DNA of 64,000 nt from Kineosporia mesophila (GTDB lineage: Bacteria; Actinomycetota; Actinomycetes; Actinomycetales; Kineosporiaceae). Shown piece after piece: positions 36,879-45,927 of this stretch (within the stretch, counting starts at the first letter, position 1; the number at the start of each line of letters is the position of its first letter). The notes beneath the pieces were generated by a model. The model was not told the DNA's origin. It made no database searches and saw nothing but the letters and a program-made list of their open reading frames with translations. The stretch covers positions 124,001-188,000 of the forward strand of contig NZ_JAJOMA010000012.1 in the NCBI RefSeq assembly GCF_021129235.1, in the 5' to 3' direction. The position numbers and the translations under genes are program-made.

Positions 36879-39056
36879 TCAGAGGTCGGCGATGTCGACC
36901 GTGACGTCGGTCTGGGGGCGTCCTACGCAGGTCAGGACGTATCCCTCGGCCTCCTGCCCGGCGGGCAGGCAGTGCGGCTCGCTCATGGCCACCCGGCCCG
37001 AGAGGAGCTTCACGACACACTCGCCGCAGTTCCCGACGGTGCAGGAGTACGGCATCGGCAGCCCGGCGGACAGGCCGGCCTCCAGGAGGGTCTGTCCGGC
37101 CGGGACCGGGCCGGCGCCGATCTCGGCCCCGCCGTCGGTGACGTTCATCCGGTGGGCGGTGCCCGTCGATTCGGTGGGGGCCGCGCTGCGGTAGCTCTCC
37201 ATCCGGATCCGATCGCCCGGGATCTGGCTGTCCCGCAGGGCTTCCCGGGCCCCGCTCATGAGGGCGTCGGGTCCGCACAGGTAGTAGCGGGCCCCGGTGG
37301 AAGGACGTAGGTCGGCCAGCCAGGCGGTCAGGGACGCGCCGGTGATCCGGCCCGTCCTGCCGGTCCAGGTGGGGTCCGGGCCGGTCAGCTGGTGCGTCAC
37401 CACGAGCCGGCCCGGATGTTCCCGCTGCAGCCGGGCCAGTTCTCCGGCGAAGATGATGCTGCTCTCGTCCCGGTTGCCGTACAGCAGCAGAAGACGGGCG
37501 CGGCCCGGGCCGGCCAGCCGCGCTCGGATGATGCTCATCATCGGGGTGACGCCGCTGCCGGCGGCCACCATGACGATCTCGTCGGCATCGGTCGTGGCCG
37601 GGTCGAACAGTGCGCCCGAGGGGCCCCGCACCTCGAGCTGGTCGCCCACCGCGAGCTTTCGGTGCAGATGGCCGGAGAACACCCCGCCGTCGATGTGTTT
37701 GACGGTGATCTCCAGTTCGGGGGAGCCGGGGGCCGACGACGCGGAGTAGGCGCGCCGCACGGTGGTCCCGTCCACGTCGAGGCCGAACGTGAAGAACTGT
37801 CCCGGAACGAAGTCCAGAGGTTCGTCGCCGCCCCGCAGGACGACCGTGGCGGCCTCGGGCGTCTCCCGGCGGATCGTGCGCACCTCGAACCGGCGCGCGG
37901 GTGAGGACGCCCGGCGCGGCGGGGTGGGTGCGGGGGCGGGAGCATCGCTGTCGTAGCCTTCCTTGGCCAGGGCCGAGCTGAACGACCGGCCGATCAGGCG
38001 CCGGGTGACGTTCGGGAAGAGCCGCAGCAGCGCTGCCACCGGCCGGATCAGCGGGCCCATCCGGTTGGCCGGGTTGGTGGCCAGGTGCTGGGCCGCCAGG
38101 ATGTTCAGGTCGGGGAACGCATCCCGGTCGACGTGGGCCGCCGCGTCCCACAACTGGGCGTCGCGCACCGGCTCGCTGACGCCCAGTTCCGCTCCGGCGA
38201 CATCGATCAGCAGTGCCGCGTGCGGGTTCATACCTCGTAACGCCATGGTGCTGAGCAGATCCGGGTCGGTGGTGACGGAAGCAGTCCCGTTCAGGTGCAG
38301 GACCTGCGAGGATCCCGGAACCAGCGCGGCCAGGGCGATCTGCGGGTCCTGCAGCACATTGTGGAACGTGTCGGCCCGGCGGTTGCCCTTGCGGTCCGGG
38401 ATCGCGATCGTGTGCCCGTCGATGATCCGGACGAAACCCGGCCGGTCACCCCGGGGGCTGGTGTCGCTCCCGCCGTCGGCATCACCGCTGGTGCAGACCA
38501 GGAACGGTGCGGCGGCGAGGAATTCCCGTACCCCCGGATCGTTCAGGGGCCCGGATCCGCCGGGGCCATGGCTGCCGGGCGGGGCCGGGGATTTCGGGGC
38601 CACCCACAGTTGGGACCGTCCGATGGCCCGCGCACAGTGCACGTAGACCTCCTGCACCTGCACGACGGTACGGGCCCCGTCGCGGCTCAGCATCAGGCCG
38701 TTGAGGCGGAGCGTCTCACTGACCCCGGGTAGGAGGAAGACGAAGGAGAAGCCGCTCGAATTCGCCGGCACAGGAGATGTCCCGGGAAGGGAGAAGGCGA
38801 TCCGGGTAGGAGCGAGAACCTCGATGAACCCGGCGTCACCACCCACGAACGTGCTGCGGCGCGATCCGGTGGCGTCCCGGTACCCGGCACCCGCGATCGG
38901 GGAATGCCGTAGCACCGAGACCGCGCCCCGATCCAGGTGATCGATCTGCTTCATCATCACGGCCGGCACGGGGTTGCCCAGCAGCTCCATGATCTCGTCG
39001 GCGGTGGTCAGAACCGCTGTTGTCGTGAGCCTTTCGCCCGGAATCTCCGTGGTCAT
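36879..39056 (-). CDS. PPOX-fold / ferredoxin reductase / 2Fe-2S ferredoxin fusion protein
   Basis: This 725-residue protein fuses three modules. Residues about 1-340 resemble a pyridoxamine-phosphate-oxidase-like flavin-binding region (RPGFVRIIDGHTIAIPDRKG, FHNVLQDPQIALAALVPGS). About 390-620 is a ferredoxin-NADP reductase unit with FAD motif RAYSASSAPG and NAD-binding VAAGSGVTPMMSII and YYLCGPDALM. The last ~90 residues are a plant-type [2Fe-2S] domain: SCTVGNCGECVV with the fourth Cys in GYVLTC. Electrons can thus move from NAD(P)H through FAD and the cluster. The natural substrate is unknown; such fusions are annotated as PPOX-class proteins. The N-terminus MTTEIPGERL has no close upstream gene. 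Confidence 0.85.
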   Translation of the reverse strand: MTTEIPGERLTTTAVLTTADEIMELLGNPVPAVMMKQIDHLDRGAVSVLRHSPIAGAGYRDATGSRRSTFVGGDAGFIEVLAPTRIAFSLPGTSPVPANSSGFSFVFLLPGVSETLRLNGLMLSRDGARTVVQVQEVYVHCARAIGRSQLWVAPKSPAPPGSHGPGGSGPLNDPGVREFLAAAPFLVCTSGDADGGSDTSPRGDRPGFVRIIDGHTIAIPDRKGNRRADTFHNVLQDPQIALAALVPGSSQVLHLNGTASVTTDPDLLSTMALRGMNPHAALLIDVAGAELGVSEPVRDAQLWDAAAHVDRDAFPDLNILAAQHLATNPANRMGPLIRPVAALLRLFPNVTRRLIGRSFSSALAKEGYDSDAPAPAPTPPRRASSPARRFEVRTIRRETPEAATVVLRGGDEPLDFVPGQFFTFGLDVDGTTVRRAYSASSAPGSPELEITVKHIDGGVFSGHLHRKLAVGDQLEVRGPSGALFDPATTDADEIVMVAAGSGVTPMMSIIRARLAGPGRARLLLLYGNRDESSIIFAGELARLQREHPGRLVVTHQLTGPDPTWTGRTGRITGASLTAWLADLRPSTGARYYLCGPDALMSGAREALRDSQIPGDRIRMESYRSAAPTESTGTAHRMNVTDGGAEIGAGPVPAGQTLLEAGLSAGLPMPYSCTVGNCGECVVKLLSGRVAMSEPHCLPAGQEAEGYVLTCVGRPQTDVTVDIADL

Positions 39057-39230
39057 CCAGCCAGGCTAGGGCGGCTGGTCTGCGAATGGCGGCCAGGCGA
39101 TACCGCGGACACGCCAACCTGAGAGCCGGCATCCCGGCCCGGCCACCTACACCCATCGATACCGCCAGGGTATGGACGGTTCGCGCTGAGGGTGTTGGTC
39201 CCCGGCCACGAATGGGTCAGGATCGACACC

Positions 39231-39719
39231 ATGAACCAGCAGAGAGCGGACCCCGAACCGGCCGCGACCGGCCGGTGGTCACCCGAGCAGGCGCAGCGCA
39301 TCCATGCCGCGGACGAACTGGAGATCGCCGTCGCCCGCACCGACGGCACCCTGCGGCGATGGACGCCCGTCTGGGTCGTCTGTGTGGGTGAAGAGGTGTT
39401 CGTGCGCACCTGGTACCGACGCGAAACCGGTTGGTACGGTCAGGTACTGCGATCTCGCCGGGGCCGCGTCCGGGTACCCGGGGTCGAGACCGACGTCGAG
39501 ATCGAAGAGGTCACCGGCCCGGTCGGCGCAGCAGTCGATCCGGCAGTGGACGAAGCAGTGGACGAGTCGGTGGACGAGTCGGTGGACGCGGCTGTCGACG
39601 TTGCGTACCGGGCCAAGTACCGGCGCTACGGCAGCGGTTCGGTCGACCAGATGGTTTCGGAGGCGGCCGTGGCCACCACTCTTCGCCTGCGCCCCGCGGG
39701 GCGGTCACGGAAGGAGTGA
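39231..39719 (+). CDS. DUF2255 family protein with Val-Asp repeat insert
   Basis: The product is 162 residues from the ATG at 39231; the open frame extends upstream without a better start. ADELEIAVARTDGTLRRWTP, VWVVCVGEEVFVRTWYRRET and DVAYRAKYRRYGSGSVDQMV mark it as a DUF2255 protein, a small flavin-reductase-like beta barrel family of unknown function. Between the barrel and the C-terminal helix is an insert of tandem VDEA/VDES units encoded by a 12-bp DNA repeat (about 39535-39600). The gene faces the FAD monooxygenase gene, 27 bp away. Confidence 0.78.
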   Translation: MNQQRADPEPAATGRWSPEQAQRIHAADELEIAVARTDGTLRRWTPVWVVCVGEEVFVRTWYRRETGWYGQVLRSRRGRVRVPGVETDVEIEEVTGPVGAAVDPAVDEAVDESVDESVDAAVDVAYRAKYRRYGSGSVDQMVSEAAVATTLRLRPAGRSRKE

Positions 39720-39746
39720 CCCCCGCCAGCGGTGAACCGGGACCCG

Positions 39747-40868
39747 TCAGACGGCCGCAGGAGGTGTCCTGAGCGGGGTGTAGGTGCTGCGGTAGGAGCG
39801 CGGCCCGACGAACCGGACCAGCGAATTACGGATGATCGCAGGCAGTGCCGCGGCCCGGGAGAAGCGGTCGGTGGCGTCCTGGACGTGCTGCACCCGAGCG
39901 CGCCGGGCGTTCTGATAGCGCTCGCCGACCTGGTCCCACGGCTGGGTGGCGAGCAGGTCGGCCAGCACCTGCCCGTCTTCCAGGGCCATCGCTGCGCCCT
40001 GGGCCCAGACCGGCGCGGTGGCGTGAGCCGCGTCACCGATCAGCACGCGGCGTCCGTGGGTCCAGGTCCCGGAACGGACCTCCTCGATCAACGAGTGGTA
40101 CAGCGTGTCCGGGCACCCGGCGAGCTCCTCCAGCACCTGCCGGACCGGAGCCGGGTAGGTGGCGAAAGTGGTCTGCAGCCAGTCCGGATCGTCGGCGACC
40201 GCACCTCCGACGACGCTGGAGGCGTACCCGTACACCTGCCCCTGATCCACGGGCACCAGCAGGAACGTCGCTTGGGGACCGGTCCACAGGGTCCAGCAGT
40301 CCACGCCGGGGTTGCGGGCCATGAAGCGCCAGTTGGAACCGCTGAGCAGAGCCTGGGTGCGCTCGGCGCCTCCCGGCAGCCCGGACCGGACGGCCGACCG
40401 GATGCCGTCGGCACCGATCACGAACCCGAAATCCTCCGTGGTGCCCTCCCCGAACTCGACCCGCACCGACTCGTCCTGTGCAGTGGTCGTCCGGATCGCC
40501 AGCGGCCGGCGCACCGGTGCGTCCAGGCCGTCGGCGAGCAGATCCAGCAGGTCCGAGCGCCGCACGCACCGGGGCCGGGCCTGCGGCCCCCAGAAAGCGT
40601 CCTCGTCGACGCCGAACATCAGCCGGTCCCGGGCACTGCGGTACTCCCGGCGCTGCGTCGGCGATCCGAGCGAGGCCAGCCGTTCGCCCAGTCCCAGCCG
40701 GTCGATGGCCCGCACGGCGTTGCCCGGCAGCACGATCGCCAGCCCCGAACGGTCCGTGCTCTCGGCACTGCGCTCGCACAGCACCACCGGCACGTCGTGG
40801 CCGCGCAGGGCCCGGGCCACCGCCAGACCGGCGATCCCCGCTCCGGCCACCAGTACCTGCTCACCCAT
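39747..40868 (-). CDS. FAD-dependent monooxygenase (PHBH-type)
   Basis: The 373-residue protein has all three flavoprotein hydroxylase signatures: the N-terminal dinucleotide motif VLVAGAGIAGLAVARALRG, the DG motif VIGADGIRSAVRSGL near 160, and the GD motif RVLIGDAAHATAPVWAQGAA near 285. This places it in the p-hydroxybenzoate hydroxylase class that hydroxylates aromatic or polyketide-like substrates with NAD(P)H and O2. No pathway genes are adjacent, so the substrate is unknown; relatives act in antibiotic inactivation as well as biosynthesis. The upstream 173-bp gap shows nothing recognisable. Confidence 0.87.
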   Translation of the reverse strand: MGEQVLVAGAGIAGLAVARALRGHDVPVVLCERSAESTDRSGLAIVLPGNAVRAIDRLGLGERLASLGSPTQRREYRSARDRLMFGVDEDAFWGPQARPRCVRRSDLLDLLADGLDAPVRRPLAIRTTTAQDESVRVEFGEGTTEDFGFVIGADGIRSAVRSGLPGGAERTQALLSGSNWRFMARNPGVDCWTLWTGPQATFLLVPVDQGQVYGYASSVVGGAVADDPDWLQTTFATYPAPVRQVLEELAGCPDTLYHSLIEEVRSGTWTHGRRVLIGDAAHATAPVWAQGAAMALEDGQVLADLLATQPWDQVGERYQNARRARVQHVQDATDRFSRAAALPAIIRNSLVRFVGPRSYRSTYTPLRTPPAAV

Positions 40869-41041
40869 GACATCGTCCTTCCCGCACTCGTGAACCGTTC
40901 ACCAGGACAGACCTCCGGCGACGCTGTCGAGGTGCCCGAGAGAGCACGTGGCGGGACCTCCCAAAGGTTCACGCCGGGCAGAGGCCTCGTGGCGGGTGAG
41001 CCGGGCCGGCGTGTCCACTCCCGTCGAAAGGTCATGCGACC

Positions 41042-42157
41042 TCAGGGTTTCACCGGATCGACGGTCCGGGTCTTGCTGGTGACTCCCTTCAGGGGCTTGT
41101 CACCGTTCAGAGTCGCTTGGTCACTGCGCTTTCCCAGCAGGAAACGCCCGTAGAACGCCGTCGCGTACTGCACCAGGGCGCTGTGCTGGGTGGCCGGGGT
41201 GAGCGTGCGGCCGGGGCAGGTGCTGTCGTCGTACGCGAGCGGTGTGGGTGGCGTCCACCGGGTGTTGTAGAAGTTGTGGTTCGCCCCCTCCAGAACGACG
41301 GAGTAGGCGCCCGCCCGCGTCTTTCCCTTCACGTCGTCCAGGTAGCCCTGTCCCTCCAGCGATTGACTGATCCCGCCGTCGCACGAGCCCATCACGACTC
41401 CGACCGGCACCCGGGTCGTGAAGGTGTCGCTGATGTCGCCCCGGGGCCAGTCGAACTTCACGGGCGCCAGCGGGAGCACGGCCTTGACCGTCACGCCCTT
41501 CGGCCACTGGTGCCGGTGCTTGTCCGAGGCCTGCCACATGACGCCCTTCCCGGCCCGCGAATGTCCCATCGTGCCGACCCGCCGCAGGTCCACATGACCG
41601 GTCAACCCGGCCAGCCGGGGACGCAGCGCACCGGTGCCGTCCTGCAGTTGCTTCCACAGCTTCAGGTGGTGATTGATCAGAGCGGCCCGGGCTCCGTATT
41701 CACTGGCCGCGGTCTGGTTGATGCCGCTGGAGCCGATCGAGACCACGACGTACCCCTGGGCCGCCAGTTGCTCTCCCAGGTAGTCGTATCCCCGGTAGCT
41801 GGGATCGGCGCGTCCTTTCCGGCAGGGCCACTTCGTCTCGTCCGCGTTCGTGCAGGCGTACCAGGTGCCGTGCTCGAGCACGATGAGCGGGACCTTGCCC
41901 CTGATCGTCCGGGGCCGGAACACGACGCCGCGAATCTCGCTGACAGCGCCGGTCTCCCGGTCCCGGAAAGCCTTGTCACCCAGGTCGTAGGTCGTGGTGA
42001 CGACCTTCTGGGCGGTTGTCGTCCCCGCCGCGACCGAAGCCGGAGGCCGGCCCGCCGCGGCGGGCCGGGACGCGTCCACCGTCACCGCGACCGCGAGAAC
42101 GGTCGCCAGCGAACCGATCAGGATCAGGCGACGGGGGCGGGCGAGCAGGTTGGTCAT
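41042..42157 (-). CDS. Secreted alpha/beta hydrolase
   Basis: The 371-residue precursor starts with a signal peptide (RRLILIGSLATVLAVAVTVD, then an AAAGRPP cleavage region). The hydrolase core has the strand VPLIVLEHGTW, the nucleophile elbow GTMGHSRAGKG with serine in GHSRAG, a late acid near GSCDGG and the histidine in LEGANHNFYN. It resembles the Streptomyces chlorophyllase/PET-hydrolase-like alpha/beta family with extracellular esterase function. The insertion with Cys residues (YACTNADETKWPC) could form disulfides. The exact ester substrate cannot be told from sequence. Confidence 0.8.
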   Translation of the reverse strand: MTNLLARPRRLILIGSLATVLAVAVTVDASRPAAAGRPPASVAAGTTTAQKVVTTTYDLGDKAFRDRETGAVSEIRGVVFRPRTIRGKVPLIVLEHGTWYACTNADETKWPCRKGRADPSYRGYDYLGEQLAAQGYVVVSIGSSGINQTAASEYGARAALINHHLKLWKQLQDGTGALRPRLAGLTGHVDLRRVGTMGHSRAGKGVMWQASDKHRHQWPKGVTVKAVLPLAPVKFDWPRGDISDTFTTRVPVGVVMGSCDGGISQSLEGQGYLDDVKGKTRAGAYSVVLEGANHNFYNTRWTPPTPLAYDDSTCPGRTLTPATQHSALVQYATAFYGRFLLGKRSDQATLNGDKPLKGVTSKTRTVDPVKP

Positions 42158-42239
42158 CTCACTCCTCAGGATGGTTCAGCCGATGGCTGTTCGACGCCGC
42201 GGGCCGTTCCCGGGTTGTGCCGCGATGAACAGGCGCCGG

Positions 42240-42260
42240 CCGGACATGTAGGGGATGTCC
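42240..42260 (+). promoter_or_regulatory. CCGGACATGTAG motif with inverted repeat before the membrane-protein gene
   Basis: CCGGACATGTAG at 42240-42251 also occurs at 44519-44530, inside the 3' end of the sigma gene upstream of its partner, and a close form CCGGACATGAGTAGG is at 43964-43978 before the sigma gene. At this site GGACAT and ATGTCC form a 6-bp inverted repeat around 7 bases. Three copies tied to related genes suggest a promoter or operator element. Confidence 0.4.
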
Positions 42261-42265
42261 GCACG

Positions 42266-43270
42266 ATGCGTTCGCCCGCCGCCCTTTTCCCGGAGGCCGG
42301 CCCGCAGCTCCTGGAGGAGATCATGTCCAGCCCCGATGTCAGGTCCGGAACACCCGGTGGGCGGCGCGCGTCCGGCTGGTGGTGGGTGGGAGTCATCACG
42401 GCTGCCGTCGTGGCCGTCGCCGTCGCGTTGCTGGTGTTCGTCCACCGCGATGATGAGAACTCCGGGTCGGCGGATCCCGTCGCCGTCGAACTGCCGCAGG
42501 AAGCGGTGGCGACCGACGGCAATCCCCACCTGTTCATGAAGGATGACCAGTGGCGGCTGACGTCGCTCAGCCAGGACGACGAACGCAGCGGAAGCCAGGT
42601 CTTCACGCTGGCGGGGCGGACGGTGACCATCACGTGGTATCCGTCCAGGGTTGCGGACCTGGTCCTGAGCGGCCGCCGGGCCGACCTGCGGGAGCAGGAT
42701 CCGCTGACCATCTTCGGCCGGAGGGCAACAGTTCTCGAAGATGCACTGAATCAGGAGGTGCTGTTCACCTCAGGTTCCGCGTTCATCACGGTGCGGGTGC
42801 ACGGTGTGCGCGATCGTGGTGCCTTCACCGCGGTACTGAGTGAGCTGCAGGTCCTGGAACCCGCTCGGTGGGAGGATTCCCTGGGGCCGGACGTGGTGCG
42901 GCCCGAGCGGTCGCCGGAGGTGGCGGGGCAGATGCTGAGCGACGTGCCGGTTCCTGACGACTTCGACACCTCGACCCTGACCACGAGGTTCAGCGAAGAT
43001 CGCATCACCTTCGGCGGCCGGGTCCTGGGATCTGTCGGTTGCGCCTGGCTGGGGCAGTACACCCGGGCCTACGCGGACCAGGACGAGAAGAGGATGGCCC
43101 GCGTGTACAAGGCGCTGAGTGGCTACCGGCAATGGTCGCTGCAGAGGGAGATCAGCGCGCGGGCAGAGGCTCCCGACTCGGGAATCCTCCTGCTGTCGGG
43201 CCAGGTCGGAACCCGGCAGGACGCCTCCGAGTACGTGGACCTGCTCGGATGCGATCCTGACGAGATGTGA
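42266..43270 (+). CDS. Single-pass membrane protein, paralogue of the sigma-factor partner at 44574
   Basis: The 334-residue product has a short cytoplasmic N-terminus (AGPQLLEEIMSS), one membrane helix (WWWVGVITAAVVAVAVALLV) and an extracytoplasmic domain of ~270 residues. Its phrases QDPLTIFGRRATVLEDALNQ, SAFITVRVHGVRD and GSVGCAWLGQYTRAYADQDE are matched one for one by the protein at 44574-45644. The first ~18 residues of that partner are missing here. No sigma gene precedes this copy. The family has no function I know; by analogy it may be an anti-sigma-like or sensor protein. The long open frame upstream is antisense to the hydrolase and is not supported. Confidence 0.7.
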   Translation: MRSPAALFPEAGPQLLEEIMSSPDVRSGTPGGRRASGWWWVGVITAAVVAVAVALLVFVHRDDENSGSADPVAVELPQEAVATDGNPHLFMKDDQWRLTSLSQDDERSGSQVFTLAGRTVTITWYPSRVADLVLSGRRADLREQDPLTIFGRRATVLEDALNQEVLFTSGSAFITVRVHGVRDRGAFTAVLSELQVLEPARWEDSLGPDVVRPERSPEVAGQMLSDVPVPDDFDTSTLTTRFSEDRITFGGRVLGSVGCAWLGQYTRAYADQDEKRMARVYKALSGYRQWSLQREISARAEAPDSGILLLSGQVGTRQDASEYVDLLGCDPDEM

Positions 43271-43303
43271 ACAAGTTCCGGCGGGCTTGGCCCGGAACCG
43301 GTC

Positions 43304-43885
43304 TCAGTGTGAGAATTTCACCTTGAGCAGGGCGATGACGATGCCGACCGCCGCGATCCCGGCTCCGCTCCACAGGGTGGCGGCCGAGGTCCGGCGGCCG
43401 CTCAGGCGTTCGACGACCAGTCCGGTGCCGGCCAGGCGCAGCACGACGAGACCGGCCGCGACAATTTCGGCGGGGCCGGGTTCGAACCACTCCTGGGCGA
43501 GACCGGTGAAAATCAGCACCGGGGTGATTCCCGAACTGAGGATCGGTACCGCATCCCGAATCTCGTGCATCAGGTGGCTGCGGTGTTCCTCATCGGTGCG
43601 CCCGACCTGCTCGGCGACGTGGTGGGCGAAGACGTGCGCCAGGTAGGTGGTCAGGGCCGTGGCCAGGACGATCAGCCAGGAGTGGGAATGGTCCGACGAC
43701 CCCGTGGTGCCGATGATCGCGGCCAGGACCAGGATGTTGCCGTAGACGTAGGCGGAGAGCCGGCTGCGTACGCGGTCTGCGGGCAGGGCCTCGTCCACGG
43801 GGAACTGCCGGTTCAGCGGGCCGAGAATCGGGCGGGGCGCGGAGGGGGACGACGTGGGCATGATCCGGATGCTAGGGCGTGGCAC
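43304..43885 (-). CDS. Small integral membrane protein
   Basis: The 193-residue protein has about four hydrophobic helices: YGNILVLAAIIGTTG, WLIVLATALTTYLAHVFAHH, a helix over SSGITPVLIFTGLAQ, and LWSGAGIAAVGIVIALLKV. The His-rich AHVFAHHVAEQVGR segment between helices 2 and 3 could bind metal or quinone, but no family is recognised. A later Met (residue 9, MPTSSPSAP) is an alternative start. It diverges from the ECF sigma gene and converges on the upstream paralogue gene. Confidence 0.7.
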   Translation of the reverse strand: MPRPSIRIMPTSSPSAPRPILGPLNRQFPVDEALPADRVRSRLSAYVYGNILVLAAIIGTTGSSDHSHSWLIVLATALTTYLAHVFAHHVAEQVGRTDEEHRSHLMHEIRDAVPILSSGITPVLIFTGLAQEWFEPGPAEIVAAGLVVLRLAGTGLVVERLSGRRTSAATLWSGAGIAAVGIVIALLKVKFSH

Positions 43886-43963
43886 CCTTTTTGTCGCACC
43901 GTACGGTGAGCGCGGTCGGCGTGATCAGAAAGTTCCCGCCACCGCGCAACGCCGGTGGCTGGT

Positions 43964-43978
43964 CCGGACATGAGTAGG
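43964..43978 (+). promoter_or_regulatory. CCGGACATGAGTAGG element before the sigma-factor gene
   Basis: This element ends 2 bases before the sigma GTG and shares CCGGACATG with the sites at 42240 and 44519. If it is a -10 region the message would be nearly leaderless. If it is an operator it would block initiation. Confidence 0.35.
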
Positions 43979-43980
43979 TC

Positions 43981-44568
43981 GTGAGGGAACTGTCAGAGGC
44001 TGCCTACCGGCACCTGTACTCCGCCCATTTCCCGGTGATCCTGAACTACGTCCTTCGGCGGGTGAACGGCCCCGATGACGCGGCCGACGTGGTCGCGGAG
44101 ACGTTTCTGGTGGCCTGGCGCCGGAGCGAGGAGATACCGGCGGGGGAAGAGGCACGACTGTGGCTGTTCGGCGTGGCGCGGCGCGTGCTGGCCAACCACA
44201 CCCGGAGGGAACGGCGCCGCAGCCAGCTCGGTCAGCGGCTACGGCTGGAGTTGCGGGAGGACGCGGTGGACGACCCGTCGGCCGATCTGGTCGAGGTCCT
44301 GGCTGTGGACGCGGCGCTGGGGGCACTCGAGGCGACCGACCGCGAGGTGCTGGAGCTGACCGTCTGGGACCAGCTGACCCCCAGCGAGATCGGCATCCTG
44401 CTGGATCTGCCCGCCTCGGTGGTGCGTTCCCGGTTGTTCCGCGCCCGCAAGGCCGTGCGGAAAGACTTTCGGTCTCCCGAACGGGTGGGCGCCGGGCGAC
44501 GCGACGACCACCGCGGACCCGGACATGTAGTGGTTGCCCGCACCGCGTCCCAGCCGGAAAGAAGTTGA
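43981..44568 (+). CDS. ECF-type RNA polymerase sigma factor
   Basis: From the GTG at 43981 the product is 195 residues. Region 2 is YRHLYSAHFPVILNYVLRRV, DDAADVVAETFLVAWRR and LWLFGVARRVLANHTRRE. Region 4 is LEATDREVLELTVWDQLTPS with the helix-turn-helix EIGILLDLPASVVRSRLFRA. It has no extra C-terminal domain. The gene is followed 5 bp later by a membrane-protein gene that is the likely regulator or anti-sigma partner. No zinc-binding HxxxCxxC anti-sigma motif is seen there, so the mode of control is open. Confidence 0.88.
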   Translation: MRELSEAAYRHLYSAHFPVILNYVLRRVNGPDDAADVVAETFLVAWRRSEEIPAGEEARLWLFGVARRVLANHTRRERRRSQLGQRLRLELREDAVDDPSADLVEVLAVDAALGALEATDREVLELTVWDQLTPSEIGILLDLPASVVRSRLFRARKAVRKDFRSPERVGAGRRDDHRGPGHVVVARTASQPERS

Positions 44569-44573
44569 GATCA

Positions 44574-45644
44574 ATGAACAACCGGGAGTTCGAGGACCTG
44601 ATGCACCGGGTGCGTCCCGCCCCGTCATCGCCTGCGCGATTTCACCGGGCCGGGCAGGAACTCCTGGAGGAGATCCTGCGAGGCGACCGGAACGATGACG
44701 TGCCGCCGGATCGGATCCCGGCCCTCGACCTGGACGACGGGCCGCCGGCCAGGGTGATGCGGCCCCCACGTCGTGCCTGGCCGGCCGCGGCGGCGGTAGC
44801 CGCAGCGGTGGTCGCGGTGTGCGTCGTGCTCGTCCAGGGAAGGGCCCCGGTCGCGCCGGCCGACGAGCTGCCCCAGGAACCCATCGTGGCCACGGGCAAT
44901 CCGTATCTCACCGTCGACGACCGGTGGCGCCCGGCCTCCCTGGTCCAGAACGCGCCCGACGAGGGGGAGCAGCAGTTCACCGGGGAGGGTGACGAAAAGC
45001 TGACGATCTGGTGGGGGCCCGAGTCCGCCTACGAACGCACCGTGAAGCGCATCGGCGCCGACGTCAGCCGGCGGACGTCACTGACCATTTTCGGTCAGCA
45101 GGCACCATTGTTCGAGACAGCTCTCTCCGAGCAGATTCTCGTCCCCGCGGGGGAGGTCTTCGTCTCCGTCCGGCTCGACCGCCCGCGTGACCATGAAGAG
45201 TTCCTCTCGGTGCTGAGCTCGTTACGGGTCGTGGACCCCCAGCAGTGGATCGCGGATCTGGGAGAAGGGACCGTCACGCCCGGGAACTCGGCGGCCACGG
45301 CTGCGACCATGCTGCGCGGCGTGCCGCTCCCGGCCGGATTCGACCTCCCCGACCCGGTCACCGAACTGAGCCAGGACCGCTACTACTTCGGCGCCGAACT
45401 CCTGACCACGGTGAGTTGCGCCTGGCTGGAGGAGTACACGAACGCTCGCGCGGACCGGGACGAGGACGGCATGGCCGCGGTCGACAGGGCGCTCAGCAGC
45501 CACCGGGACTGGCCGTTGCTGAACGAGATGAACGAGACCGGTGACTGGGGCGCGCAAGTACCGATCTTCGCGGCGAAGGTCAGTATTCGTCAGGACGTTT
45601 CCTCGTACATGGAACAACTCTCGTGCGATCTGCCGCGGGGGTGA
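44574..45644 (+). CDS. Single-pass membrane protein, co-transcribed partner of the ECF sigma factor
   Basis: The 356-residue product has a ~65-residue cytoplasmic N-domain (NREFEDLMHRVRPAPSSP, QELLEEILRG), one membrane helix (AWPAAAAVAAAVVAVCVVLV) and a long outer domain with LTIFGQQAPLFETALSEQIL and TVSCAWLEEYTNARADRDED. This topology fits an anti-sigma or sensor protein that holds the sigma factor, but the N-domain lacks the usual zinc-finger anti-sigma motif. The start ATG follows the sigma stop by 5 bp, and the gene is clearly paralogous to 42266-43270. The following 283 bp (45645-45927) contains no gene that I can see. Confidence 0.72.
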   Translation: MNNREFEDLMHRVRPAPSSPARFHRAGQELLEEILRGDRNDDVPPDRIPALDLDDGPPARVMRPPRRAWPAAAAVAAAVVAVCVVLVQGRAPVAPADELPQEPIVATGNPYLTVDDRWRPASLVQNAPDEGEQQFTGEGDEKLTIWWGPESAYERTVKRIGADVSRRTSLTIFGQQAPLFETALSEQILVPAGEVFVSVRLDRPRDHEEFLSVLSSLRVVDPQQWIADLGEGTVTPGNSAATAATMLRGVPLPAGFDLPDPVTELSQDRYYFGAELLTTVSCAWLEEYTNARADRDEDGMAAVDRALSSHRDWPLLNEMNETGDWGAQVPIFAAKVSIRQDVSSYMEQLSCDLPRG

Positions 45645-45927
45645 GACCCTTGGGGGCAGGCCTCGCTGAGCCGGCGATGTCAGGGAGGCGTTCGGCTCGG
45701 GGAGTCATGTCGCTGACCGGCCGACGCCCGGCCGCGGTTCCCGTGACGTAGCCGGATGGGCCGGCCGGCCTGCGACGGCCTCTTCCGAGAGCTGATCATG
45801 GCTGCTGGACCTCCCACCCGATCGACTCGACCGGCCGGCGGGGCCTGAATCTCCAGGCGCCAGTTGCCCTGAGACCTATCGGGGCCAACGTGCGTGCTGG
45901 GGTAGGAGTCTGATCAGCTCTCGAGGA

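Noticed and set aside
43925-44581. 218-codon minus-strand ORF antisense to the ECF sigma gene
   Set aside because: No protein-like features; the sigma regions 2 and 4 on the + strand are clear.
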